Source of the DNA: DASVDK01 sp036562265 [NCBI: Thermodesulfobacteriota bacterium]
GTDB lineage: Bacteria; DASVDK01
NCBI GenBank assembly: GCA_036562265.1
Contig: DATCKS010000152.1
Coordinates: forward strand, 1-6,243
Direction: 5' to 3'
DNA: 6,243 bases
Shown here: in pieces, positions 1-5,995 of the stretch
How positions within the stretch are numbered: the stretch's first letter is position 1
Layout: every line of letters begins with the position of its first letter
Notes under the pieces: model-generated
The model's database searches: none
Seen by the model: only the letters and a program-made list of their open reading frames with translations
What the model was told of the DNA's origin: nothing
Translations under genes and position numbers: made by a program

Positions 1-802
1 GGTGGAGGAGGTTGACCCGACACCCGGCCGCCGCGGCAAGCACGCCGGCCTCGTGGATCGAGAGGCGCTCGGTGAGGGGCGGACGCGCCTCGCTGTAGGC
101 GTGCAGCCCTTTGAGGCCCGAGCGCTTGACGCGGTCGATGAAGAGCTTGATCAGTTCGGCGTTCTCGCAGTGCAGGCTGAGCGAGATGCGCCCCGCCGAC
201 CCGTAGCGGGCGTCGGCCTTCGCGATCTCTTCCATCATCGCGAAGAGATGCCCGAAGTCGTACGAGTCGGACATCGTGTAGCGCTGGGCGTCGGCCGAGT
301 CGGCCGCGAGGTTGAGCCCCTTGTAGAACATGTAGTACTTGAAGGACGCGACCCCCATCTCGCCGACCAGCCAGTCGATCTCGCCGAGTTGCGCGGTCGT
401 CATCGGCGCGATGTGGTAGCCGTAGTCGGTGTGGGCCCGCCCCTCGGTGGCGGCGAGGACCTCGGGGAAGATCTCCCGGTAGGGACCGGTCCGGTTGAGG
501 TAGTGCTGGCCGGTTCGGAAGTAGCTGAGGACGGTCGTGACCCCGCCGACGAGCGACGACTCGGTCTCCGTCCGGACGTCCTCGGAGAGCGGCCGGTAGA
601 TGCCGAGATGGTAGTGCGCGTCGATCGCGCCCGGGAAGACGAGGAGTCCCCTCGCGTCGATCGCCTCGTCCGCGTCGCCGGGCCCGAGGCCAAAGGCGAT
701 CGCGGCGATCCGCCCGTCCCTGATCCCGAGATCGCAGCCGGTGACGCCCCGGCCAGGCAGGACGACCTGGCCTCCGAGCACGACCGAGTCATATCGCGGC
801 AC
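1..802 (-). CDS. Dihydropyrimidinase/D-hydantoinase-type cyclic amidohydrolase (C-terminus cut by window edge)
   Basis: The first 267 residues are visible; family members usually have about 450-480. These metal-dependent enzymes hydrolyse cyclic amides such as dihydropyrimidines and hydantoins in the cytoplasm. The N-terminus has the short beta-rich domain (to about residue 53), then the barrel opens with PGAIDAHYHLG, giving metal ligands H63 and H65. FKYYMFYKG (154-162) supplies the probable carboxylated lysine K155 and, five residues on, Y160, the spacing of the catalytic K150/Y155 pair of hydantoinases and dihydropyrimidinases. LHCEN gives H211, and the last complete codon is H267 in NLLH, the expected fourth histidine. 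The start is GTG at 802, chosen because a strong purine-rich ribosome site lies 5 nt upstream and the homology begins there. It overlaps the end of the iclR gene by 14 bp, so the two are probably co-transcribed and translationally coupled. The family is secure. The substrate (hydantoin, dihydropyrimidine, allantoin-like or other cyclic imide) is unknown. Confidence 0.9.
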   Translation of the reverse strand, partial: MPRYDSVVLGGQVVLPGRGVTGCDLGIRDGRIAAIAFGLGPGDADEAIDARGLLVFPGAIDAHYHLGIYRPLSEDVRTETESSLVGGVTTVLSYFRTGQHYLNRTGPYREIFPEVLAATEGRAHTDYGYHIAPMTTAQLGEIDWLVGEMGVASFKYYMFYKGLNLAADSADAQRYTMSDSYDFGHLFAMMEEIAKADARYGSAGRISLSLHCENAELIKLFIDRVKRSGLKGLHAYSEARPPLTERLSIHEAGVLAAAAGCRVNLLH

Positions 803-1643
803 GCCTGCTCCTCCCTCCGATGGACGGCCGGCTGCCCTCCGGGCAGCCGAGCGCGGTGGAAACCTCGGACGCCGCCTCGCGAACCAGGACGGCGAACTGT
901 CGCAACTGCTCGGGGCCGATCCGGAAGGTGGGCCCCGACACGGTGAGGCCGGCGACGACCGTTCCGGTGGCGTCGCGGATCGGCGCGCTGGCCGACGACG
1001 CGCCGTCGATCCGTTCGTCGACGCTGCACGCGTACCCCTGCTCGCGGATCTCCTGGAGCTGGCGGCCGAGCCGCCTCGGGTCGGTCACCGTCCTGCGCGT
1101 GAAGCGGGGGAGGGGGCCGGCGAGGATCCGCTCGATGCGGGCCGGCGGGAGGTGCGCGAGGAGGACCTTGCCGGAGGCGCCGGCGTGCAGCGGCAGGGGG
1201 CGGCCGATCTCCACGAACTGGCGGATCGCCTGCTGGCCCTCGATCTTCTCGAGGCAGATCCGATAGCCGTCCCGCTCCACGTTCAGGTCGACCGTCTCGC
1301 CGGTCCGCTCCTGGAGCCTTCGCATGACGGGGAGCGCCTCGCGGCGGAGGTCGAGCCCCTCGGCCACCAGCCGTCCGAGGCGCAGGAGCGTGAGGCCCAA
1401 CCGGTAGCGGCGGCTCTGAGTGTCCTGCGCCACGAACCCCCGATCCCCGAGGAGCTGGAGGAGACGGTGAGCGGTGCTCTTCGAGACGCCGAGGCTTTGC
1501 GCGACCTCGGTAACCCCGAGGAGCGGGCGGCCGGCGTCGAAGAGCATCAGGATGTCGATCGCCCTGGCGACGCTGCGCAGCTCGTCGTCCCGCGCACGTC
1601 CCTGCTGCGTCGGAGCCGAGATCGCGTGTCCCATCGTCCGCAT
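789..1643 (-). CDS. IclR-family transcriptional regulator
   Basis: The protein has 284 residues, slightly longer than the usual 250-270 because of an approximately 20-residue N-terminal tail and a basic C-terminal tail. Residues about 23-85 form the winged helix-turn-helix: RSVARAIDILMLFD, then GVTEVAQSLGVSKSTAHRLL (recognition helix around 53-64), then the wing ending in RYRLG. Residues about 100-265 form the IclR effector domain, with LHAGASGKVLLA (152-163), GYACSVDE (203-210) and the GTVVAGLTVSGP strand (227-238). IclR proteins bind palindromic operators as dimers or tetramers and respond to small-molecule metabolites. The gene overlaps the following cyclic-amidohydrolase gene by 14 bp and is divergent from an ABC importer, so it probably controls the amidohydrolase and possibly the importer. 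A promoter and a perfect 17-bp palindrome lie directly upstream, which suggests autoregulation. ATG 1643 is used; ATG 1634 (MGHAI) is an equally possible start, as neither has a strong ribosome site. Confidence 0.93.
   Translation of the reverse strand: MRTMGHAISAPTQQGRARDDELRSVARAIDILMLFDAGRPLLGVTEVAQSLGVSKSTAHRLLQLLGDRGFVAQDTQSRRYRLGLTLLRLGRLVAEGLDLRREALPVMRRLQERTGETVDLNVERDGYRICLEKIEGQQAIRQFVEIGRPLPLHAGASGKVLLAHLPPARIERILAGPLPRFTRRTVTDPRRLGRQLQEIREQGYACSVDERIDGASSASAPIRDATGTVVAGLTVSGPTFRIGPEQLRQFAVLVREAASEVSTALGCPEGSRPSIGGRSRRAAI
808..818 (-). promoter_or_regulatory. Ribosome binding site of the amidohydrolase gene
   Basis: Read on the minus strand this is GGAGGGAGGAG, followed by a 5-nt spacer and the GTG at 802. 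It is inside the 3' end of the iclR coding sequence. It fixes the GTG as the start, in preference to an ATG a few bases later that lies in a different frame and does not give the conserved protein. Confidence 0.75.
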
Positions 1644-1671
1644 GACGTCTCGTGACCTCGACCGTGCGGCT

Positions 1672-1688
1672 GTTCCGTACTACGGAAC
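1672..1688. promoter_or_regulatory. Candidate IclR operator, perfect 17-bp palindrome
   Basis: The sequence GTTCCGTA-C-TACGGAAC has two perfect 8-nt arms around one central base (1680). It ends 28 bp before the iclR start codon and begins about 12 nt downstream of the predicted iclR transcription start, a position typical of repression. Its size and TTCCG/CGGAA arms resemble operators described for IclR-family regulators. Assigning it to this IclR protein is an inference from position and symmetry. Confidence 0.72.
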
Positions 1689-1706
1689 GACGTTCTGCGT
1701 AGTTCG

Positions 1707-1736
1707 ATTCTCGCCTCGTGCGACCGATCGTGTCAA
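1707..1736 (-). promoter_or_regulatory. Candidate sigma70 promoter for iclR and the amidohydrolase
   Basis: On the minus strand a perfect -35 hexamer TTGACA (1736-1731) is followed by an 18-nt spacer and GAGAAT (1712-1707), which matches TATAAT at four of six positions. Transcription would begin near 1700, giving a leader of about 57 nt that contains the palindrome at 1672-1688. This is a strong match for such GC-rich DNA, but it is based on inspection only. Confidence 0.55.
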
Positions 1737-1764
1737 GCGCGTTACTCGTCCCGCCGCGGGCGAC

Positions 1765-1794
1765 TTGCCAAGCTCGCGGTCGACCCGTTAGGCT
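1765..1794 (+). promoter_or_regulatory. Weak candidate promoter for the ABC importer operon
   Basis: TTGCCA (1765-1770) is separated by 18 nt from TAGGCT (1789-1794). The -35 matches five of six consensus bases, the -10 only three. Transcription would start at about 1801-1804, essentially at the proposed GTG start of the ATPase gene, giving a leaderless or nearly leaderless message. This agrees with the lack of a good Shine-Dalgarno sequence. It may depend on an activator. Confidence 0.3.
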
Positions 1795-1803
1795 GTGCGT
1801 GCC

Positions 1804-2913
1804 GTGCCGACGATCGCACTCGAGCACGTGAGCAAGCACTGGGGCGCCACTCGGGCCGTCGACGACGTAAGCTTCACCGTGGCGTCGGGCGGGCTCGTCG
1901 TGCTGCTCGGACCCTCGGGCTGCGGCAAGTCGACCACGCTGCGGCTCATCGCGGGGCTCGAGCGGGTGACGGCCGGCCGGATCCTCGTCGCCGACCGCGA
2001 CGTGACGGACCTCGGGCCGGCGCGCCGCCACGTCTCCATGGTCTTCCAGTCCTACGCGCTCTTCCCCCACCTCTCGGTGGCCGAGAACATCGTCTTCGGG
2101 CTCAAGGTGCGGCGCGTGCCCCGGGCCGAGCGGCAGGCGCGGCTCGGCCGCGTGGCGGACCTCCTCGGCCTCGGCCCCCTGCTCCAGCGAAAGCCCGCCC
2201 AGCTCTCCGGCGGGCAGCAGCAGCGCGTGGCGCTCGCGCGCGCCATCGTGGCCGAGACGCCCGTCTGCCTCATGGACGAGCCGCTGTCGAACCTCGACGC
2301 GCAGCTCAGGCAGGAGGTGCGCCGCGAGATCCGCGCCTTGCAGCGGAAGCTCGGCGTCACGATGGTCTACGTCACGCACGACCAGGCCGAGGCCATGAGC
2401 ATGGCGGACCGGGTGATCCTGATGCGCGAGGGGCGCATCGAGCAGGACGCACCGCCCGCGGAGATGTACGCGAGGCCCGCGACAACGGCCGTGGCTCGCT
2501 TCATCGGGACGCCGCCGATGAACCTCCTCCCGCTGGCGCCTGGCGCGCGCGGTACCGTCGTTGCGGGGACCGACGGGCCGGTGGTGCTGCCGGCGCCGAT
2601 CGAGGGGCTGCTCGTCGGGCTTCGGCCCGAGGACCTTCGCTTCGGCCCTCGGGGCCTCGCGGCGCGCGTGCTGTCGGTCGAGTACCTGGGCGCCGACTCG
2701 ATCGTCGTGTGCGCGGCCGGCGACAGCGGGTACGCGGAGGCTTCGGCCGCGACCACGTTCGCCGTGCGGCAGCCAGGTTCGGCGCCGCTCGCGCCGGGGG
2801 CCGCCGTTCGGGTCGCCTGGGCGCCGGAGGCGATGCACCTGTTCGAGGCGGCGAGCGGTCGCCGCCGGGACGATCTCTTGGCCGAGGCGCGCCGCACCGC
2901 TACGCCGGCGTGA
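1804..2913 (+). CDS. ABC importer ATPase, CUT1 family (UgpC/MalK-like)
   Basis: The 369-residue protein is the energising subunit on the cytoplasmic face of the importer encoded downstream. All ATPase motifs are intact (numbered from GTG 1804): Walker A GPSGCGKST (36-44), Q-loop in FQSYALFPHLSV (about 81-92), signature LSGGQQQR (134-141), Walker B LMDEP with the D-loop SNLDA (156-166), and the switch histidine in THD (191-193). After about residue 235 comes the C-terminal TOBE/MalK-type domain, with FIGTPPMNLL and LLVGLRPEDL, as in UgpC, MalK and MsmX. Length is normal (E. coli UgpC has about 356). GTG 1804 gives an N-terminus (VPTIALEHVSKHW) that lines up with UgpC without extra residues; an in-frame GTG at 1795 would add three. 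Neither has a clear ribosome site. It is the first gene of its operon, with a 29-bp gap to the binding-protein gene. Such ATPases can be shared between importers, so this subunit alone does not define the substrate. Confidence 0.93.
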   Translation: MPTIALEHVSKHWGATRAVDDVSFTVASGGLVVLLGPSGCGKSTTLRLIAGLERVTAGRILVADRDVTDLGPARRHVSMVFQSYALFPHLSVAENIVFGLKVRRVPRAERQARLGRVADLLGLGPLLQRKPAQLSGGQQQRVALARAIVAETPVCLMDEPLSNLDAQLRQEVRREIRALQRKLGVTMVYVTHDQAEAMSMADRVILMREGRIEQDAPPAEMYARPATTAVARFIGTPPMNLLPLAPGARGTVVAGTDGPVVLPAPIEGLLVGLRPEDLRFGPRGLAARVLSVEYLGADSIVVCAAGDSGYAEASAATTFAVRQPGSAPLAPGAAVRVAWAPEAMHLFEAASGRRRDDLLAEARRTATPA

Positions 2914-2930
2914 GCGCGCCCGCGGAGTCG

Positions 2931-2936
2931 AGGAGG
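2931..2936 (+). promoter_or_regulatory. Ribosome binding site of the solute-binding protein gene
   Basis: AGGAGG sits 6 nt before the ATG at 2943, an ideal Shine-Dalgarno arrangement. It decides the start against upstream in-frame codons, which would place non-secretory sequence before the signal peptide. A strong site here is typical for the binding protein, which importers need in excess over the membrane subunits. Confidence 0.8.
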
Positions 2937-2942
2937 ACGACG

Positions 2943-4235
2943 ATGTCGAGATCGAAGCTCGGGGGGATACTGCTGGCCGTGCTGCTGGCGGCCGTCGCGA
3001 CGGGCCCCGTGCGCGGCGCGGACGCCGCGGTCGAGCTGACGATGTACTACCCGGTCGCCGTCGGCGGCCCTGTCACGAAGATCGTCGACGGCATGATCGC
3101 CGACTTCGAGAAGGCCCACCCGGACATTTCGGTGACGGCCGTCTACGCGGGCAACTACGACGACACCCGAACCAAGGCGCTGGCCGCCCTCAAGGCGGGC
3201 CAGCCGGTCCAGCTTTCCGTGCTCTTCTCGATCGACCTGTTCGAGCTGATCGACCAGGACGCCATCGTCCCCTTCGACGACCTCGTGCCGGAGGCGGACC
3301 GCGCGTGGTTCACCGGCTTCTACCCGGCCCTCATGGAGAACAGCCGTTACCAGGGCAAGACATGGGGGATTCCCTTCCAGCGCTCCACCATCGTCATGTA
3401 CTACAACAAGGACGCCTTCAAGGAGGCCGGGCTCGACCCGAACCGCCCGCCGGCGACCTGGGCGGAGCTGGCCGACGCGGCCAGGAAGCTCACGAAGAGG
3501 GACGCCGCCGGGAACGTGACGCGCTGGGGCGTCATGATCCCGTCGACCGGCTACGCCTACTGGATGTTCCAGGCCCTCGCGAAGCAGAACGGCGAGGTGC
3601 TGATGAACGAGGACGGCAACCGGACCTACTTCGACAAGCCGGGCGTGGTCGAGGCGCTGGAGTTCTGGCGCGACCTCAGCGCGAAGCACGGGGTCATGCA
3701 GCCCGGAACGGTCGAGTGGGGGACGCTCCCGAAGCAGTTCCTCGAGGGGAAGACCGCCATCATGTGGCACACGACCGGCAACCTCACCCCCATCCGGCGC
3801 GACGCGCGGTTCGACTTCGGCGTCGCCATGCTGCCGGGCAACACGGGACGAGGCTCTCCCACGGGCGGCGGCAACTTCTACATCTTCAAGCGGACGTCGC
3901 CCGAGGAGCGGAAGGCGGCGTACACCTTCGTCCGGTGGATGACGGCGCCGGAGCAGGCGGCGCGCTGGTCGATCGCGACCGGCTACATGGGGACGAGCAA
4001 GGCCGCCTACCAGACGCCGGCCCTCTCCGGCTACGTGAAGGAGTTCCCGCCCGCGGCGGTCGCCCGTGACCAGCTCGAGTACGCCACGGCCGAATTCGCG
4101 GTCCACGAGAACGCGCGCGTCAAGAAGCTGCTCGACGACGCGATCCAGGCCGTGCTCACCGGCGCGAAGACGCCGAAGGCGGCCCTCGCCGAGGCGCAGG
4201 CAGGCGCGGAGCGCGTGCTGCGCCGGTACCGTTGA
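2943..4235 (+). CDS. Periplasmic solute-binding protein, extracellular family 1 (UgpB-like)
   Basis: The 430-residue precursor captures the substrate in the periplasm and delivers it to the permeases encoded next. Residues 1-28 are a Sec signal peptide: basic start (SRSK), hydrophobic core GILLAVLLAAVA, probable cleavage after an Ala around 26-28 (GADA/AVEL). No lipobox cysteine is present, so it should be soluble. The mature part is a family-1 (COG1653) binding protein: VYAGNYDD (residues 74-81), the MYYNKDAFKEAGLDP segment with PPATWAELADAARKL, a GGGNFYIFK segment, and a C-terminal TGAKTPKAALAEA helix ending LLRR-like (VLRRYR). These match UgpB-type glycerol-3-phosphate binding proteins in order and spacing, as compared from memory. 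Several positions I recall as lining the E. coli UgpB pocket appear different, so a sugar, polyol or other phosphoester is equally possible. Its stop codon overlaps the proposed TTG start of the first permease. Confidence 0.92.
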   Translation: MSRSKLGGILLAVLLAAVATGPVRGADAAVELTMYYPVAVGGPVTKIVDGMIADFEKAHPDISVTAVYAGNYDDTRTKALAALKAGQPVQLSVLFSIDLFELIDQDAIVPFDDLVPEADRAWFTGFYPALMENSRYQGKTWGIPFQRSTIVMYYNKDAFKEAGLDPNRPPATWAELADAARKLTKRDAAGNVTRWGVMIPSTGYAYWMFQALAKQNGEVLMNEDGNRTYFDKPGVVEALEFWRDLSAKHGVMQPGTVEWGTLPKQFLEGKTAIMWHTTGNLTPIRRDARFDFGVAMLPGNTGRGSPTGGGNFYIFKRTSPEERKAAYTFVRWMTAPEQAARWSIATGYMGTSKAAYQTPALSGYVKEFPPAAVARDQLEYATAEFAVHENARVKKLLDDAIQAVLTGAKTPKAALAEAQAGAERVLRRYR

Positions 4236-5158
4236 TCACCGTGCCGCGGGGCCGGGCGGCGGGCGCCGCCGTCCGACCCCGGCCGGCCGCGCCGGGGCGC
4301 GACGTGATCGGCTGGCTCCTGCTCCTGCCGGCGGCGGTGCTGCTCGTCACCTTCACGCACTACCCGATTCTCGAGACGATCCGTGCCAGCCTCTTCTCGA
4401 CGCCCCGCGCGACCCGGCCGGCGGTGTTCGTCGGCCTCGACAATTACCGCCTCATGCTCGAGGATCCGGTCTTCTGGCAGGTCCTGCGCAACAACGTCGT
4501 CTTCGCCCTCGGGACCATCCCGGCGAGCGTGGCCATCGCGCTGGTCATGGCGGTGTGGGTCAACGAGCGGCTGCCCGGCCGTGCGCTGGTCCGCACGGCC
4601 TACTTCACGCCGACGGTGCTGCCCATGGTGGCGGCGGCGAACATCTGGCTCTTCTTCTACACGCCGCAGCTCGGCCTTCTCGACCAGGTGCGGGCGCTCT
4701 TCGGCGGGGCGAGCCACAACTGGCTCGGCGACCCGTCGACGGTCATGGGGTGCCTGATCGTCATGACGATCTGGAAGGAGGCGGGCTTCTTCATGATCTT
4801 CTACCTGGCGGCCCTCCAGCAGCTCCCGCCCGACCTGCGCGAGGCGGCGGCGCTCGAGGGGGCGGGCCGCTGGTACTTCTTCCGGCGGATCACCCTGCCG
4901 CTGCTCATGCCGGTCACGCTCTTCGTCCTCGTCAACGCGACGATCAACTCCCTCAAACTGGTCGATCAGCTCTTCGTCCTCACCAAGGGTGGGCCGGACA
5001 ACGCGTCGTCGCTCCTCCTCTACTACATCTTCGAGGTCGCCTTCGCCTTCAACGACTCCTCGTACGCCGCGACGCTCACCGTCGTGCTCCTCGGGATCCT
5101 CGGGCTCCTGGCCGTGAGCCAGTTCGTCTACCTCGACCGGAGGGTGCACTACCGATGA
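4232..5158 (+). CDS. ABC importer permease subunit 1, CUT1 family (UgpA/MalF-like)
   Basis: This 308-residue inner-membrane protein forms half of the translocation channel. About six membrane segments can be seen (roughly 26-46, 86-112, 120-143, 172-194, 222-240 and 280-300). The cytoplasmic EAA loop, which docks on the ATPase, is REAAALEGAGRWYFFRRITL followed by P (residues 203-223), with the conserved E-A-A, G and L-P in place. NYRLMLEDPVFWQVLRNNVVF and LFVLTKGGP are typical of the sugar/glycerol-phosphate permease-1 family. A basic, proline- and alanine-rich tail of about 24 residues precedes the first helix. The TTG at 4232 overlaps the previous stop as TTGA and would allow translational coupling; an in-frame GTG at 4241 is an alternative, and neither has a clear Shine-Dalgarno sequence. 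The gene overlaps the next one by 4 bp. Confidence 0.92.
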   Translation: MITVPRGRAAGAAVRPRPAAPGRDVIGWLLLLPAAVLLVTFTHYPILETIRASLFSTPRATRPAVFVGLDNYRLMLEDPVFWQVLRNNVVFALGTIPASVAIALVMAVWVNERLPGRALVRTAYFTPTVLPMVAAANIWLFFYTPQLGLLDQVRALFGGASHNWLGDPSTVMGCLIVMTIWKEAGFFMIFYLAALQQLPPDLREAAALEGAGRWYFFRRITLPLLMPVTLFVLVNATINSLKLVDQLFVLTKGGPDNASSLLLYYIFEVAFAFNDSSYAATLTVVLLGILGLLAVSQFVYLDRRVHYR

Positions 5159-5994
5159 GGGGGACCGGCGACGGCCTCGTCGCCGAGGCCTCCTTCGGCG
5201 TCTGGCTCGAGCGGGTCGCGGCCTGGACCCTTGCCGTGCTCTGGGCGCTGCCGCTCGTCTACGCGGTCTGGGCCGCGTTCCACCCGGCGGAGTTCGCCAC
5301 GCGGCTCGACCCGCTCGCGCCGCTCACGCTCGAGAACTTCCGCCGCGCCTGGGAGGTCGCCCCCTTCGCCCGGTACTTCGTCAACACGGTCCTGCTCGTC
5401 ACGATGGTGCTCGCCGCCCAGCTCGTGCTCTGCTCCCTCGCCGGCTACGCCTTCGCCCGCTTCGACTTCCGCGGGCGAGACGTGGCCTTCGCCCTGGTGC
5501 TCGTGCAGGTGATGATCATGCCCGAGGTCCTCATGGTGGAGAACTACGTCACACTGAGCCGCCTCGGCCTGGTCGACACGCTGCTCGGCATCGGCCTGCC
5601 CTACATGGCGTCGGCCTTCGGCATCTTCCTGCTCCGGCAGACGTTCAGGCAGATGCCGAAGGAGCTGGACGAGGCGGCTCGCGTGGAGGGGGCCGGGTTC
5701 CTGCAGCTCCTCTGGAAGGTGTACGTACCCCTCGCGAGGCCGATCTATCTCGCCTACGGGTTGGTGTCGGTGAGCTACCACTGGAACAACTTCCTCTGGC
5801 CGCTCGTCATCACGAACTCGGTGAACACGCGCCCCCTCACCGTGGGCCTCGCGATCTTCGGCGCGCCCGAGTCGGGCGTGGACTGGGCGGTGATCAGCGC
5901 CGGCACCATCATGGCCATCTCGCCGCTGCTCATCGCCTTCCTGCTGTTCCAGCGGCAGTTCATGCAGTCCTTCATGCAGGCGGGCATCAAGTGA
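5155..5994 (+). CDS. ABC importer permease subunit 2, CUT1 family (UgpE/MalG-like)
   Basis: This 279-residue inner-membrane protein is the second channel subunit and partners the permease encoded just upstream. It shows about six membrane segments (roughly 22-42, 74-99, 109-127, 145-162, 192-220 and 247-267). The EAA loop ELDEAARVEGAGFLQLLWKV then YVPLARP (170-196) carries the conserved EAA, G and P for ATPase contact. Other family hallmarks are LPYMASAFGIFLLRQTFRQMP, WNNFLWPLVIT (210-220) and the C-terminal FLLFQRQFMQSFMQAGIK, a usual ending for permease-2 proteins. Length is normal. Its ATG overlaps the upstream stop as ATGA, and GGAGG lies 11 nt before the start, so it is translationally coupled to permease 1. 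The next gene begins one base after its stop codon. Confidence 0.94.
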   Translation: MRGTGDGLVAEASFGVWLERVAAWTLAVLWALPLVYAVWAAFHPAEFATRLDPLAPLTLENFRRAWEVAPFARYFVNTVLLVTMVLAAQLVLCSLAGYAFARFDFRGRDVAFALVLVQVMIMPEVLMVENYVTLSRLGLVDTLLGIGLPYMASAFGIFLLRQTFRQMPKELDEAARVEGAGFLQLLWKVYVPLARPIYLAYGLVSVSYHWNNFLWPLVITNSVNTRPLTVGLAIFGAPESGVDWAVISAGTIMAISPLLIAFLLFQRQFMQSFMQAGIK

Positions 5995-5995
5995 G

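Noticed and set aside
2-946. 314-codon plus-strand open frame opposite the amidohydrolase gene
   Set aside because: The minus-strand frame gives conserved hydantoinase metal-ligand motifs. The plus-strand frame gives none.
1749-1765. Imperfect GC-rich inverted repeat (GTCCCGCCGCGGGCGAC) as a second operator
   Set aside because: Three of eight paired positions mismatch and it does not resemble the perfect palindrome at 1672-1688. GC-rich DNA gives such partial symmetry by chance.
400-2838. 812-codon open frame on the minus strand spanning the amidohydrolase, iclR, the control region and the ATPase gene
   Set aside because: It is out of frame with the recognised proteins, its translation is arginine/histidine/aspartate-rich with no family motif, and it crosses the intergenic promoter region. 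Long stop-free shadow frames are expected at this GC content.
2914-2942. Possible terminator or attenuator between the ATPase and binding-protein genes
   Set aside because: The 29-bp gap holds only a ribosome binding site, with no stable hairpin or U-tract.
2367-4106. 579-codon minus-strand open frame opposite the ATPase and binding-protein genes
   Set aside because: Low-complexity R/H/G/V-rich translation, and the plus strand there encodes two well-recognised proteins with intact motifs.
4031-5149. 372-codon minus-strand open frame opposite permease 1
   Set aside because: The translation is dominated by E, R, D and H, typical of the antisense of a GC-rich membrane-protein gene. No domain is recognisable.
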